This document shows, piece by piece, positions 1 through 10,065 of a stretch of DNA of 64,000 nt (position 1 is the stretch's first letter; each line of letters begins with the position of its first letter). The stretch is from Pyronema omphalodes (taxonomy: Eukaryota; Ascomycota; Pezizomycetes; Pezizales; Pyronemataceae): assembly GCA_024516155.1 (NCBI GenBank), contig JAJJXM010000010.1, positions 1,008,390 to 1,072,389 on the forward strand, written 5' to 3'. The translations under genes and the position numbers were made by a program. The notes beneath the pieces were generated by a model, which was not told the origin of the DNA, did not search any database, and worked only from the letters and a program-made list of their open reading frames with translations.

Positions 1-745
1 ATTTCATGTTCATTTCATGTTCATGTTCATGTTCATGTTCCAATTTTTTTTTTAGTTTTCCAGTTAAGAATTTCCCAGGATTTTCCAAGATTTACCGGCA
101 TTTTCCAATCCCGTAGCTTCCACTTAAAAGACTCAACCCCAAACTCAAATCCTTAACTGAGAACTCTCAAGCATATTTCAACATATCACAATCACATCAC
201 CACAATCACAATCAAAATCACAATCATCATCACAATCACAATCTCACAAAATCTTCACATCATCACAATCAACCCGGCTCATCGACTCAATTCACAATCA
301 CCATCAACGCCCCCCCCCCCAACCTCAAAATTCCACAACCTTGAATCATCATAAACATCCAATACATCTACCATTACATCGTAAAAAAGGGGTGGTAAAG
401 AAATAACAACCCTTCCGGATCGGTCGTAAGAAAGAAAAAAAAAGAAAAAGAAGAGTACGAAAAAAAAATAATAGCAGGTACAAGAAGTAAAAGACATCAG
501 TATCGGTATTGTTATTGTTATTTCTTGGGTTTTGCTGGCGGGTAGTGGTATGGGAGTATAGAGGATGGGATGGGATGGAAGGGAGGGGAGATGGGATGGG
601 ATGGAAGATGGGATGGAGGGAGTTCACTTCCATTCCAATCATCGAGCATTCCACATCCCACATCCCCTCCCCCACCTCCCCAACTATCCCCCAACCGTCC
701 CCTCCATCCCCTCCACCCATCCACAACTCACCCCTCTAAACCACC
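1..745. other. Intergenic, low-complexity sequence
   Basis: No gene recognised. The stretch holds a TTCATG-type hexamer repeat (about 1-40), CACAAT-type repeats (about 185-245), a run of 11 C (310-320), A-rich tracts (about 430-470) and GGGATGGGA-type G-rich repeats (about 550-620) followed by a C-rich stretch (about 655-740). Open frames here are low in complexity and look like by-products of the repeats. The last bases are the 3' side of the minus-strand cell-surface protein gene. Confidence 0.7.
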
Positions 746-1415
746 CTAAAACCCAACCACAGCAGCGGCAATAACAACCAAAGCAAGCGCAGTAGAAACC
801 TTATATCCAGCAGCGGCATTCTGGGGCTGGTGAGGAGTCAACGAAGGAATTGTGGAGTTACCCGGGGTTGTCGAGTTCATGTTGCTGTTTCCGTTTCCGC
901 TGCCGTAGGAGCCGGTGGGAGATGCGATACCATTGTCGCTGGGTACTGATGTGTGGATGCTGGTGTAGATGGCGCTGGGAAGGAGGAGGAGGGGTTAGTT
1001 GGTTATTCTCAGGAGGGGGGGGGGGGGGGGATTTGCGTGGATTGATGTGTTTTATTTTCTTTCAAGAGGGAAAGAGAGGGGGAAAAAAAAAGGAAGGGTA
1101 GGGTAGGATGAAGAAAACAGGGAGTTAATGGTTATATATACGTGAGCTGGGGATTATGGGGAATATGTATATGTATATGTGTATGTATATGTACATAAGT
1201 ACAGAGTTCAGGAAAAAAAGCACTTACGAAGCAGCAGTAGAGTACTGTTCAACAGCAGAAGCAGGGGGGATTCCAGTAGCGGTAACAGTAGCGATTTGGG
1301 TGGAGTAAACAGTGTTACGGACGGTGACGTAGACTACTTCCTCGGAGGAGACTGAAGACTGGGCGATGGCCAGGCCGAGGAAGGTGAGGAAGGCGATGAG
1401 TTGGTTGAAGAGCAT
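746..1415 (-). CDS. Small secreted, probably GPI-anchored cell-surface protein
   Basis: Two exons on the minus strand, 1228-1415 and 746-974, give 138 aa. The donor is GTAAGT, the acceptor CAG, and a TC/C codon is split across a 253-nt intron. The N-terminus is a clear signal peptide (MLFNQLIAFLTFLGLAIA, cleavage likely before QSS). The middle is rich in Ser, Thr, Gly and Asn. The last 20 or so residues are hydrophobic and follow a small-residue stretch (NAAAGY), the layout of a GPI-anchor signal. The expected place is therefore the outer plasma membrane or cell wall. I do not recognise a family beyond this layout. The intron contains a run of 16 G on the plus strand (1015-1030), and an A-rich or C-rich repeat field surrounds the gene. 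The GPI call is inferred from layout only. Confidence 0.75.
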
Positions 1416-3904
1416 TGTTTTTATTGGTGGTGGTGGTGGTGGGTGTTTATTGGTTTATTGGTGATGGTGATGGTAACGGTGATGGTGATGGTGATGGTGG
1501 GTATTTATTTGAGATGTTTGTTGGCGAGAAAGTAGGATTGAATCCGAATGACAGTATATAGATCAGGTGATCTAGCTTATTGTAGAATGAATGAGGGTTG
1601 TTAAAGTTTTTTTTTTTTTTGTGTTGTAGGGCTGAGTATCTAGTGACTGAGGCCTGTGCGAGATTTTTTTTTTTTATGCGAAAGAGCGACGGTGGTAGCG
1701 ACGTATGTAGCGACAAGCGAGAGTAAGTTAGGTGCGAACAAATCAGTCTTCCGTCGATCGAGGGGTGCATCAGTCTTCTTAAGAAAAGCCAGAAGTTGAC
1801 CGGGCTGGGCTGAGCTGGGGGGGTGGGGGGGGGGGGGGGGGGGGGTGAGAGGCTACCTAGCGAGCCTGGGAAATTAGACCAGGATGGGTTTAGACAGAGT
1901 CTGGACTTGGGTTCTGTTTCCACCAGTCCTGAACTTCTCCTGTCCCCGTCCCCCCCACAAATAAGGCGTTGTAAAGCGAACTTTGAACTTTCCGCTCAAA
2001 CGATTCGATTGAAATGAACTGGCATTATATGTATCCTGCAGGTACACAATGTTTTCGTTATGAAGCTTTATATTATTGGTTTGCTGTTTTCTTTACGAGC
2101 ACTATGTAGGAAGGAATGTAATATTACGGGTTGTGACGTGGGCTTGGGATGCTGTGTACACTGCACTCTGCAATGCGGTGGATTTTTTGTCGCGAATGGT
2201 AAGCTTGAAGACGTTTTATGACCGGGAAGCATCGGGAAGCATCGGGAAGCATCGGGCATGAACAGGCGTGGGAAGGGAAGGTGAAAATGAAAGTGAAGAA
2301 AAGGGCAAGGAAAAGGGAAAAAATATAACAGCGTGGATGACAGACACGATGGATGTTGCGCAAGTTTAAGTTACATGGTGACCATTAACCATTGACAAAC
2401 AAAAAAAAAATGCTACCATCAAATAAAGTGGTAAAGTGGTTCAGCATCCAATCATCCAATTATCCAAGCATCGCGAATCAACAAGACATCAACAACATCA
2501 AATCCTCGGCTAACCACAAATCGGGAAGGAGGTGTAACAATGTGTGTCAAGGTGTATCAAGGTGTAACAAGCGCTAGCTCCTTAATTGGTCCACCATCCA
2601 CCGGCACTTTTCGAAAAAATCGGTGCCTTGCAGCTGGCTGGCAATTTCGTGAAAAAAAATTTATACCCCTGCTGGAAAATATGCAACGCAGCAACGCAGC
2701 AACGCAGCACCCACCAGCACCAGCACCAGCACTACCGCACTTATCCGCGCGCCCACAGTGCCCACCCTGCCACCTAAAGATGCGAAGGGACGAAGGACAA
2801 GGGACGAGGCACAAGGAAAACGGAGATCCAGCACATCATCCGTTCCACTGTCCACATGTTCTTGCACATGATCAGGCTTTGTAGCATAGTCGTAGCATAG
2901 TCGAAGTCGTAGCATAGTCGTAACAAAGTCGTAACGAAGTCGTAACATCGAAACAACACACAGCATATGTTTATGTATATCATACACAGCATATATCATT
3001 TCCATCATCCCTGGACCCTATGTTAACCGGTCTCTTCGATAAACTTCTTAAAGAAGCGATAACTTCCCCATTTCCTGTTGTATGCATGTATGTATGCATC
3101 TACCTATGTATGTGCGCCACAGCATGATACCCAGCACCGCGGTGATCCTAGGGATTATGATATATCAACCCATCAGCGTACAGAAAGCTTAAACTTTTAT
3201 GTACCTCTATGGTGGGACTGTAATATGTATCCTGGGGTAGAAATTCTTCCAGGCCGATAAAATCGACGCTGTATACTGCGGGATTTTGTAATGTGTGAAG
3301 TGTGTGAAGTGTGAAGCGTGTGTGAAGCGTGAAGCATACACTGCAAGGGTCTGGTTATGTTGCTATGCGGTTATGTAGCTATGTAACTACAATGTAGAAT
3401 TCCCGCAGAATTCCCGCAGAATTCACCAGCGACAGCAACACCCAGCACCCAGCACCCAGCAGCCCAGCACCCAGCAGCCCACCAGCACCTAGCATCCAGT
3501 AAAAGTCAACAACAGCCAGTCAACAACAGTCAACACCCAATAATAACCAACAGTCAGCACCCAGCGCTCAGCACCCAGCACCCAGGAACTACCCGATCAT
3601 AAAAACCATGACATCCGAGGTACGGTATGGTATGGTATGTACTATGACAATATGTAACATATGTAATATCAAGCTACATCAGGCCATGTCAAGCTACATA
3701 AAGCTAAATAAAGCTAAGTATCCTATCTACGGTAGTATATACAATACAACGGGGACTTTTTCTATTTTATGAATATTTCTATTTTGTAGCTATAACTATT
3801 TCTATGATATGATATGATGTTTCTATGATGTTTCTATGAGCTATATAAAAGCAAACAGGCAGGCAGGCGAGTAGGCAGGTATGGAAGGAACGAAGAAGTC
3901 AACC

Positions 3905-3938
<34 letters not shown>

Positions 3939-4090
3939 AGTTAAGGTATTATATTTCTTCGTATTCAATCAGGTATTTATTAATATACAACAAAAAAAAA
4001 GCGAAGCAGTGGATGGATGGATGAATAGGTAGATAGGATTTAACATGCTTGTGCTTGTGGTTATTTAGAAAGAAAGAACAACTTTGATGA
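1416..4090. other. Intergenic repeat-rich block, no gene recognised
   Basis: No coding region supported. It holds GGTGAT/TGGTGG repeats (about 1425-1500), a run of 21 G (1825-1845), three copies of a GCATCGGGAA decamer (about 2226-2256), AGCAACGC/CAGCACC repeats (about 2685-2735), a GTAGCATAGTC/GTCGTAAC degenerate repeat (about 2882-2947), GTGTGAAG repeats (about 3293-3332), CAGCACC repeats (about 3437-3590) and a run of about 32 A (3905-3937). The parts between repeats have ordinary complexity but no long open frame. Confidence 0.7.
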
Positions 4091-5705
4091 TAGATATTGT
4101 ATGATGTGCTGTAGAAAATGTAAATTGGTAATGTGTATGTTTACGGCAATGCATTTGTACATGGAGGGCCAAAAGAATTTTGCCACAAAACCAACACTCC
4201 ATGCACGTCGCATGCACAACATCCAACAAGTGCACTTTCCACTACCCATGCCCCACAAGCCACAAACACCGCTGACTAAACCACAGGCTGTGGCGCTCCA
4301 TAAAATCGGAAGCGCGCAGCAAGTACATTTGTTATCTAAATGGCACAGAATATTGTTAAGCGCAAATAAAACAATGGTCAAATCGATGATATAGTTAGAA
4401 AAATGAATAGAAAGGCAGTAATGCTACAGAAAATTTTGTATAACAGCGCGTATAAAAGTAAATAATGATTAGTAAAATGTAGAGATTCTCTTGAGTTCGG
4501 GGCTCAGAGTAAGATATTAGAGAATTAGAGATATTACTATTTTTACCATTGGCAGAGAAGAAATCAAGACCGTATTATTATGAATATGACTTGAAACAAA
4601 TAATAAAGTCACCATCAGTATGGTTCTTGCTTTCATTTTTTTTTCTTTATTTTGTCTTTTCTCTACAGATTCTTGCTTATTATGTCTGTGAAAACCTCTT
4701 TGGCTCCTTTAATAGGTAAATTCTTGATATGTATGTCACAAAACTTTCAAAAACACATCACACATGTAGAATTAGCATTACTCTCGCGTCCAAAAGAATC
4801 ACATAAAGTATTCTGGATAACAAAAAAATCCTAAATGTAAAACTTAGACAAAAGCTTATGATGCCACGGAGAAAAAATGATTTCACTGTCAATCAAATTA
4901 AAACGCCTCGCATTTCCCTCCCTTCGATCGCCACTAAATCATTCCACTATGTATATACAGTGAAGAAAGAAAGCATGAGATATATTATATACATGGAGCA
5001 GCCGCTTCTCAAGGCAATCAACCGTGACATCATTCCGTTGCTAAAAGAAAACTCTGTTATTTCTATGAAGTTTCAATAAGTGCTGTAGCGTTTCTATGGG
5101 AGAAATACTACGATAGCTCAGAATATCAGCAAGAAAATCCGTTTCCACTCCATTTATCTACTATTCTTAGGGCTGTAATATAAAATCTCATCCTGCATCA
5201 CTCCATATGTATTCATTCATCGTACAGACTGCTTTATCTGCGCTCATAGAATATTCTGTTCGATCTAAATCACCACTATCTCAACAGCCACTGCAGAACC
5301 GTCCATTAATTTTTTTTTTAATAACAACTGTGTTATTTGCGCTTTATAGTCTTGATGTATTTTACTTAACAATTGTTTGATTTACGCTTAAGAATATTTT
5401 GTGTCATTTGGATTACCACTATACGTAATGCGCGTTTCCGTGGTTTAGTCAGCGGGGTGGTATGGTTGGGGCAACGGTGTCTGTGGCTGGTGGGTGGTAG
5501 TGCGCGAAAGTGCACTTGTTGGATGTTGTGCATGCGACATACATCTGGTGTTGGTTCGGTGGCAAAATTCTTTTGGCCCTCCATGTACAAATGCATTGCC
5601 GTACAGATGGGTGTAACATACTTATTCTTATGCTTATTTGGAAACTTGTGATAATAGATATTGTATGATGTGCTGTAGAAAATGTAAATTTGTAAAGTGT
5701 ATGTT
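4091..5705. repeat. Inverted-repeat element between 51-bp direct repeats
   Basis: Two arms of about 240 bp face each other: 4143-4380 reads as the reverse complement of about 5366-5602. The outer 100 bp are well conserved (ACGGCAATGCATTTGTACAT at the outer end of each arm) and the inner part is more diverged with small indels. Outside the arms lie two direct copies of a 51-bp sequence starting TAGATATTGTATGATGTGCT (4091-4141 and 5655-5705), with 2 mismatches. The core between the arms (about 4381-5365) is AT-rich. It has only short open frames (up to about 73 codons, e.g. 4858-5079) with no transposase motif I recognise. It could be a non-autonomous DNA transposon (MITE-like) or an old inverted duplication. 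No short target-site duplication directly at the arm ends was found. Confidence 0.6.
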
Positions 5706-6480
5706 GGTATTTTGGTATTTTGGTGGTTGTATATGGGTGTGTATGTTATGTATATATGCAGGTGGTTTGTGGTTTGTGGAGTATGTATGTTATTTTATGC
5801 ATGTTATGCAAACGGTATAGATTCACCAACCTATCAACCTATCAACCTATCAACTCATTATGCCATCAACCTATCAACCTATCAACCCATTATTCCGTCT
5901 ACATCCCTCCATACCCCTCCATACCCATACCTAAACCACCGCCGATCTCAAGATATTTCCCAGATCAGATCAAGAGCATAAACCTCACGGTATAGTATTA
6001 GGTATTAGGTATTATGTGTTAGGTATTGGGTATTATGTATTATGTATTAGGTAAAAGAGAACCTATATACCGTGCTTAATCAAACTAGAATATCGATTTC
6101 GTTTGTTTATGCTTATGAATAGGTATAGAGTAGGTTATGTACATATACATGTACTGAAGTTGCGGGATTGGTGCGGGATTGGTGCGGGATTGGTGTGGGA
6201 TTGGTGCGGGATTGGTGCGGGATTGGTTCGGGATGTTGTTGCTGATGTTAGACGTTGATGTTGCCGTTGTTGTCTAGGGTTATTTCATAAGAGATATACA
6301 ACGGAGGAAATAAGCTACATAGAGACACTTGCCTAGTCACTTTATAAGTTACAAAGAGGTTCATTCTTCTTCTTCTTCTTCTTCTTCTTCTTTTTTATTT
6401 TTTATTTCCGTCTCGCCCACGGTTTTATCAAAACCAGACTAGACTAGACACTCGCAATAATATGATAGATACGAATAAAT
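5706..6480. repeat. Short tandem repeats, non-coding
   Basis: A CAACCTAT-type repeat (about 5826-5890), a GGTATTAGGTATTATGT-type repeat (about 5997-6050), an 11-bp GCGGGATTGGT repeat in about six copies (about 6160-6230) and a (TTC)n microsatellite (about 6365-6392). No gene recognised. Confidence 0.75.
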
Positions 6481-6483
6481 ACC

Positions 6484-6625
6484 GAATTCCTGTTCTCCTG
6501 TTCTCCTGTTCTCCTGTTCTCCTGTTCTCCTGTTCTCCTGTTCTCCTGTTCTCCTGTTCTCCTGTTCTCCTGTTCTCCTGTTCTCCTGTTCTTCTGTTCT
6601 TCTGTTCTCCTGTCCTCCTGTCTTA
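6484..6625. repeat. 8-bp minisatellite (TGTTCTCC)n
   Basis: About 15 nearly identical head-to-tail copies of an 8-bp unit, with TTCTGTTC variants at the right end. It reads open in several frames on both strands (period 8 aa), which is a property of the repeat and not evidence of a gene. Confidence 0.9.
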
Positions 6626-6772
6626 TTCTCTTTACTTCCCCTATTCTCTTCACTCCCCCGTCCTCGTATCTTCTCAAATGACATCTTCATATGTATACTA
6701 TACAAAATAAGTACCATCCCCGGCCTCTCGACTCCGGTTTCAACATTCGGTTATTGTGACTCTTATGTATCA

Positions 6773-6996
6773 AGCATTTTACGCATTTTACGCATTTTAC
6801 GCATTTTACGCATTTTACGCATTTTACGCATTTTACGCATTTTACGCATTTTACGCATTTTACGCATTTTACGCATTTTACGCATTTTACGCATTTTACG
6901 CATTTTACGCATTTTACGCATTTTACGCATTTTACGCATTTTACGCATTTTACGCATTTTACGCATTTTACGCATTTTACGCATTTTACGCATTTA
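6773..6996. repeat. 9-bp minisatellite (GCATTTTAC)n, about 24 perfect copies
   Basis: A pure tandem array of a 9-bp unit, with no internal variant until a one-T deletion in the last copy. Because the unit is a multiple of three, it stays open in several frames (FYA, MRK and KCV repeats). Complete homogeneity suggests recent expansion. Confidence 0.95.
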
Positions 6997-7244
6997 CGAA
7001 AAAAAATAAAACAGTAACCAGAAATCATAGATGCATTATTGAAGAAATATACAGAGAGTCGGGAGAGGGGGGGGAGGGAGGGGGGGGGTGGGGGATAAGA
7101 TAGTTTTTTTTTGGGGGGGGGAGGGGGGGGTTCTATACCCTCCAAGATCCAAAATCCATAATTCTACAATTGTCTATATGCCACTACCCTTCATATCTAT
7201 ATCCATATCCATATCTAAAACCCATTTCCAACAGTCGTTGAATT

Positions 7245-7465
7245 ACGCACCACCAAGCACCACCAAGCACCACCAAGTACCGCCATACACCGCCATACAC
7301 CGCCATACACCACCATATACCGCCATACACCACCATACACCACCATACACCGCCATACACCGCCAAACATCACCAAGCACCAGCAAACACCACCAACAAC
7401 GCCATACACTACCATACACCACCATACACCGCCATACACCACCATATACCGCCATACACCGCCAC
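7245..7465. repeat. 11-bp minisatellite (CCATACACCGC)n, degenerate
   Basis: About 20 imperfect copies of an 11-bp unit related to CCATACACCGC, preceded by three CACCAAGCAC copies. Just upstream are G runs (about 7068-7130) and an ATATCC repeat (about 7195-7215). Long open frames through it on both strands are repeat artefacts. Confidence 0.85.
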
Positions 7466-8240
7466 GATATAACGGCGTGGCTGTGTCCATGGCTGGCGGC
7501 ATGGTTGACGGCGTGCCTACGAACGTGCTCATTCATAGTCTATAGCGCACTCCATAGCGCGGTAAAAGTCAGTGTACACAAACACAAACATTTATACAGA
7601 ATTTATAAATCACGTCAACCGGATGAACCTTCGATCATGATGAAGAACGGATATGATTCTAGTTTGCAAAATGAGAATTTCCACAGATGGTTCTACAGAC
7701 GGGGTTGTATAGATGATGATTAACGGTGCAGGTAAGCGAGGAAATATGAGTCTGGGCAAGGAACCCGGAACCGTGGATCGCGGAGGATGGTTGGAGGCGG
7801 GCATTTCTGGGATTCTGGGCAGGAGAGGTCGGTTGATGGATTCGTTCGCTTCTTGTCGGGACAACTTTTGGGACCGAGGAAAATGACAACCGGGAATATT
7901 ACGTCGGTCAAGGAGGCTAGCGGCGAGCAGTGGAAACTGTGCACTCGCGAAGAAATACAGAAAGTTCGCAGATGGGCGTGTATGGGCATAAAACGTATAA
8001 ATTGAGATCCAAAGGCAAACTACAAAGAGGCATTTCTGGAATAATCGAGCAATTCACAAATAGTCCCACAGGAGAAACCAAAGTTGCACAGGAACACCGT
8101 TAAAGTAATTAAAGGTGAAAATTGATGATACCAACGCCGTTTTTTGTTCCCTCAAAAAAAAGACTACGCTACAACATATATTTTTAATACCATAGCGAGT
8201 GTTGTAAATGATGTGAAATGTATTCGCGCTAACGAAACAT
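7466..8240. other. Intergenic, downstream of RPS9
   Basis: Ordinary-complexity sequence between the minisatellites and the 3' end of the minus-strand RPS9 gene. No conserved protein was recognised in the short frames. The right part (about 8000-8240) would be 3' UTR and terminator of RPS9. Confidence 0.5.
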
Positions 8241-9059
8241 TTACTCGTCATCCTCCTCGGCATCCTCGTCACCCTTGGACTCGGCGGCCTTGGCCTTCTT
8301 TCTGCGGTTACGTCCGGGACGTCCACCTCCGAAGGGAGAGGAGAGAGCGAAGTCAATGTGCTTCTGGGAGTCCAAACGGACAATGAAGGAAGGAACGTTG
8401 ACGATCTGCTTTCCAACACGGATGTGACGCTGGCGGATGAGGACACGGGCGTGGTGGACGGACTTGGCGAGACCGAGCTTGTAGACCTGGGTCTGTTGAT
8501 GTTTTTAGCAATTGCCAGGCAAAGACAGAATCGGTATTCGTACCTGGAGACGACGCTCCAAGAAGTCCTCAACACGGAGAGCCAAGACGTAATCGAGCTT
8601 CATGTGCTGGTCGTCAAGGACACCGACACGGACAAGACGACGAATCAAGGCGTTACCCTCGAAGAGACGCTTGGGGTCCTTCTCGTCCTTGGTCAAAAGC
8701 TGACGGGCAGCACGACTATTCCCCCAATCAATAATTGTAGCGATAAAGTGATGTAGCGAGTGCCATACCGAAGGTTGGAGAGGGTGTACTGGACACGCCA
8801 GACCTCACGCTTGTTGCGGAGACCGTACTCTCCGACGGTCTTCAACTCGGCATCACTTTATGGGTTGTCAGTCGATTTGTCGCTTGCGTATAAAAAGGAG
8901 ACTTGTGATGAGACAAGCTCAATCACAGTGGAACTCACAGACGCGCGGACTCGAAGGGACGTCTAGGGACCTGTATAACAAAGTCAGCATTTCGAGAGCA
9001 ATATTCAATTTCATCCGGGGGTACATATTGTAGGTCTTGGAGTAGGAACGAGGTGCCAT
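8241..9059 (-). CDS. RPS9: 40S ribosomal protein S9 (uS4)
   Basis: Five exons on the minus strand: 9029-9059, 8939-8972, 8769-8855, 8544-8715 and 8241-8492, giving 191 aa, the normal fungal length. The protein is a structural component of the 40S subunit near the mRNA entry site. The sequence follows the family closely: [19 protein letters not shown] at the start, then a stretch with [40 protein letters not shown], and an acidic C-terminal tail ending EEDDE. Introns 2-4 are normal GT-AG. Intron 1 is not: the only join that keeps the conserved frame is A/ATATGT...TTATAC/AG, an AT-AC intron of 56 nt with a CTGAC branch point. The nearest GT-AG join shifts the frame. The gene is divergent from RPL21, with 291 bp between start codons. 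Confidence 0.95.
8973..9028 (-). other. AT-AC intron in RPS9 (intron 1)
   Basis: On the minus strand the intron begins ATATGTACCC and ends TTTGTTATAC, with GCTGAC 11 nt before the 3' end. Removing it gives ...SKTYK/VPRRPF..., matching the conserved uS4 N-terminus. Position +1 of a common fungal donor (GTATGT) is changed to A and the last base to C. That is the pairing known for U2-type AT-AC introns; it lacks the ATATCC donor and TCCTTAAC branch site of U12 introns. Confidence 0.8.
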
Positions 9060-9350
9060 GGTGAACTAGATCGAGGGAGTGCGATACGTCGTTTCCTTCG
9101 AAGGGCAGTAGTCGTTAATCGTTGGGTTATCGCAACGCTATTTGGAATCCCCAAACCGAACATGGGGTGCAATCCAAGTCTTGGCATTGTGGGTTGTGCA
9201 ACGGACTGCTAGGGTTGCAAACCCTGTAGCGTGATCCCACACAACTTTCGTCTTTGACGGTTTGGCGAAGATTGAACTAAGCACCCATCTCGACAGCAAC
9301 CGCCTTTTCGCCGCACCACACGTTAAGCAACCCCCCCGACATAATCAAAA
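9060..9350. promoter_or_regulatory. Divergent RPS9/RPL21 promoter
   Basis: Between the two start codons lie 291 bp, shared by two ribosomal protein genes. At 9210-9225 is a near-palindrome TAGGGTTGCAAACCCT, that is, two face-to-face telobox half sites (AGGGTT / AACCCT). Teloboxes are established elements of ribosomal protein gene promoters in fungi. Its function here is inferred from position. Confidence 0.6.
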
Positions 9351-10065
9351 ATGTATGTGCAACCGCCGAAGTTATGTCCGAATTCTACGAAACGAGGTTC
9401 TGACGAAATTGTGTTTGAAGGGGTCACTCCGGCGGTATTCGTTCTGGCACCAGATATGCCTTCTCCCGCAACTTCCGGGAGAAGGGAATGATCGCCATGT
9501 CCGTGTACTTGAAGCAGTACCGGTATGTTATCAATTACTAGAATCGAAATTAGAGGAATTTTCGTCTGACGATAGTTCAGCGTGGGCGACATTGTCGACA
9601 TTAAGGCCAACGGAGCCGTCCAGAAGGGGTCAGTTACCTCCCTCCTCGAATCAGCGACCGCCCGAGAAATCGCCAAAATTCGATAAAAGAAACTCGGGCG
9701 GAATTGGTCGAAACAGCTTCTAACAGCTCTACAGTATGCCCCACAAGGTCTACCACGGAAAGACCGGTGTCGTCTACAACGTTACCAAGTCCGCCCTCGG
9801 TGTCATCATATACAAGCGTGTTGGAAACCGTTACATGGAGAAGCGCGTCAACGTCCGCATCGAGCACGTCAAGCACTCCAAGTGCCGTCAGGAGTTCGTC
9901 GACCGTGTCAAGGCCAACGCTGCCAAGCGTGTCCAGGCCAAGACCGAGGGAGTCCACGTTCACTTGAAGCGTGAGGCCGTCAAGCCCCGTGAGGCCCGCA
10001 CCGTCTCCGCCGCCGACAACCTTCCCGAGACTGTTGTCCCTATCGCCTACGAGACCACCATTTAA
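9351..10065 (+). CDS. RPL21: 60S ribosomal protein L21 (eL21)
   Basis: Four exons: 9351-9352, 9421-9522, 9581-9628 and 9735-10065, giving 160 aa, exactly the usual eL21 length. The mature N-terminus reads MGHSGGIRSGTRYAFSR and continues into VGDIVDIKANGAVQKGMPHK, HGKTGVVYNVTKSALGV and HSKCRQEFVDRVKANAAKR, all family hallmarks; it ends YETTI. The first coding exon is only AT: the donor GTATGT overlaps the ATG, so the start codon is completed by the G of exon 2. Branch points CTGAC are visible in introns 1 and 2. The ATG at 9736 is internal (Met of GMPHK), not the start. The protein is a structural component of the large subunit, and the gene shares a promoter with RPS9. Confidence 0.95.

Noticed and set aside
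6484..6996. CRISPR array
   Set aside because: The repeats are directly adjacent without unique spacers, and this is a fungal nuclear genome.
6687..7145. Long open frames through the 9-bp array (KCV, FYA, MRK repeats)
   Set aside because: The unit length is a multiple of three, so frames stay open without selection; all frames are open on both strands.
7088..7723. 211-aa frame with PYTAIHRHT repeats
   Set aside because: It runs through the 11-bp minisatellite; opposite-strand frames are equally open.
8971..9026. GT-AG reading of RPS9 intron 1 (GTACCC to ACAG)
   Set aside because: It is also 56 nt but sits shifted by 2 nt so that exon 1 gains 2 nt and exon 2 loses 2; the net length is the same but the junction reads AAT AT/G TCC only if the next base pairing shifts the conserved VPRRPF out of frame.
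8973..9028. U12-type (minor spliceosome) intron
   Set aside because: The donor is ATATGT, not ATATCC, and there is no TCCTTAAC branch site; the branch looks U2-type.
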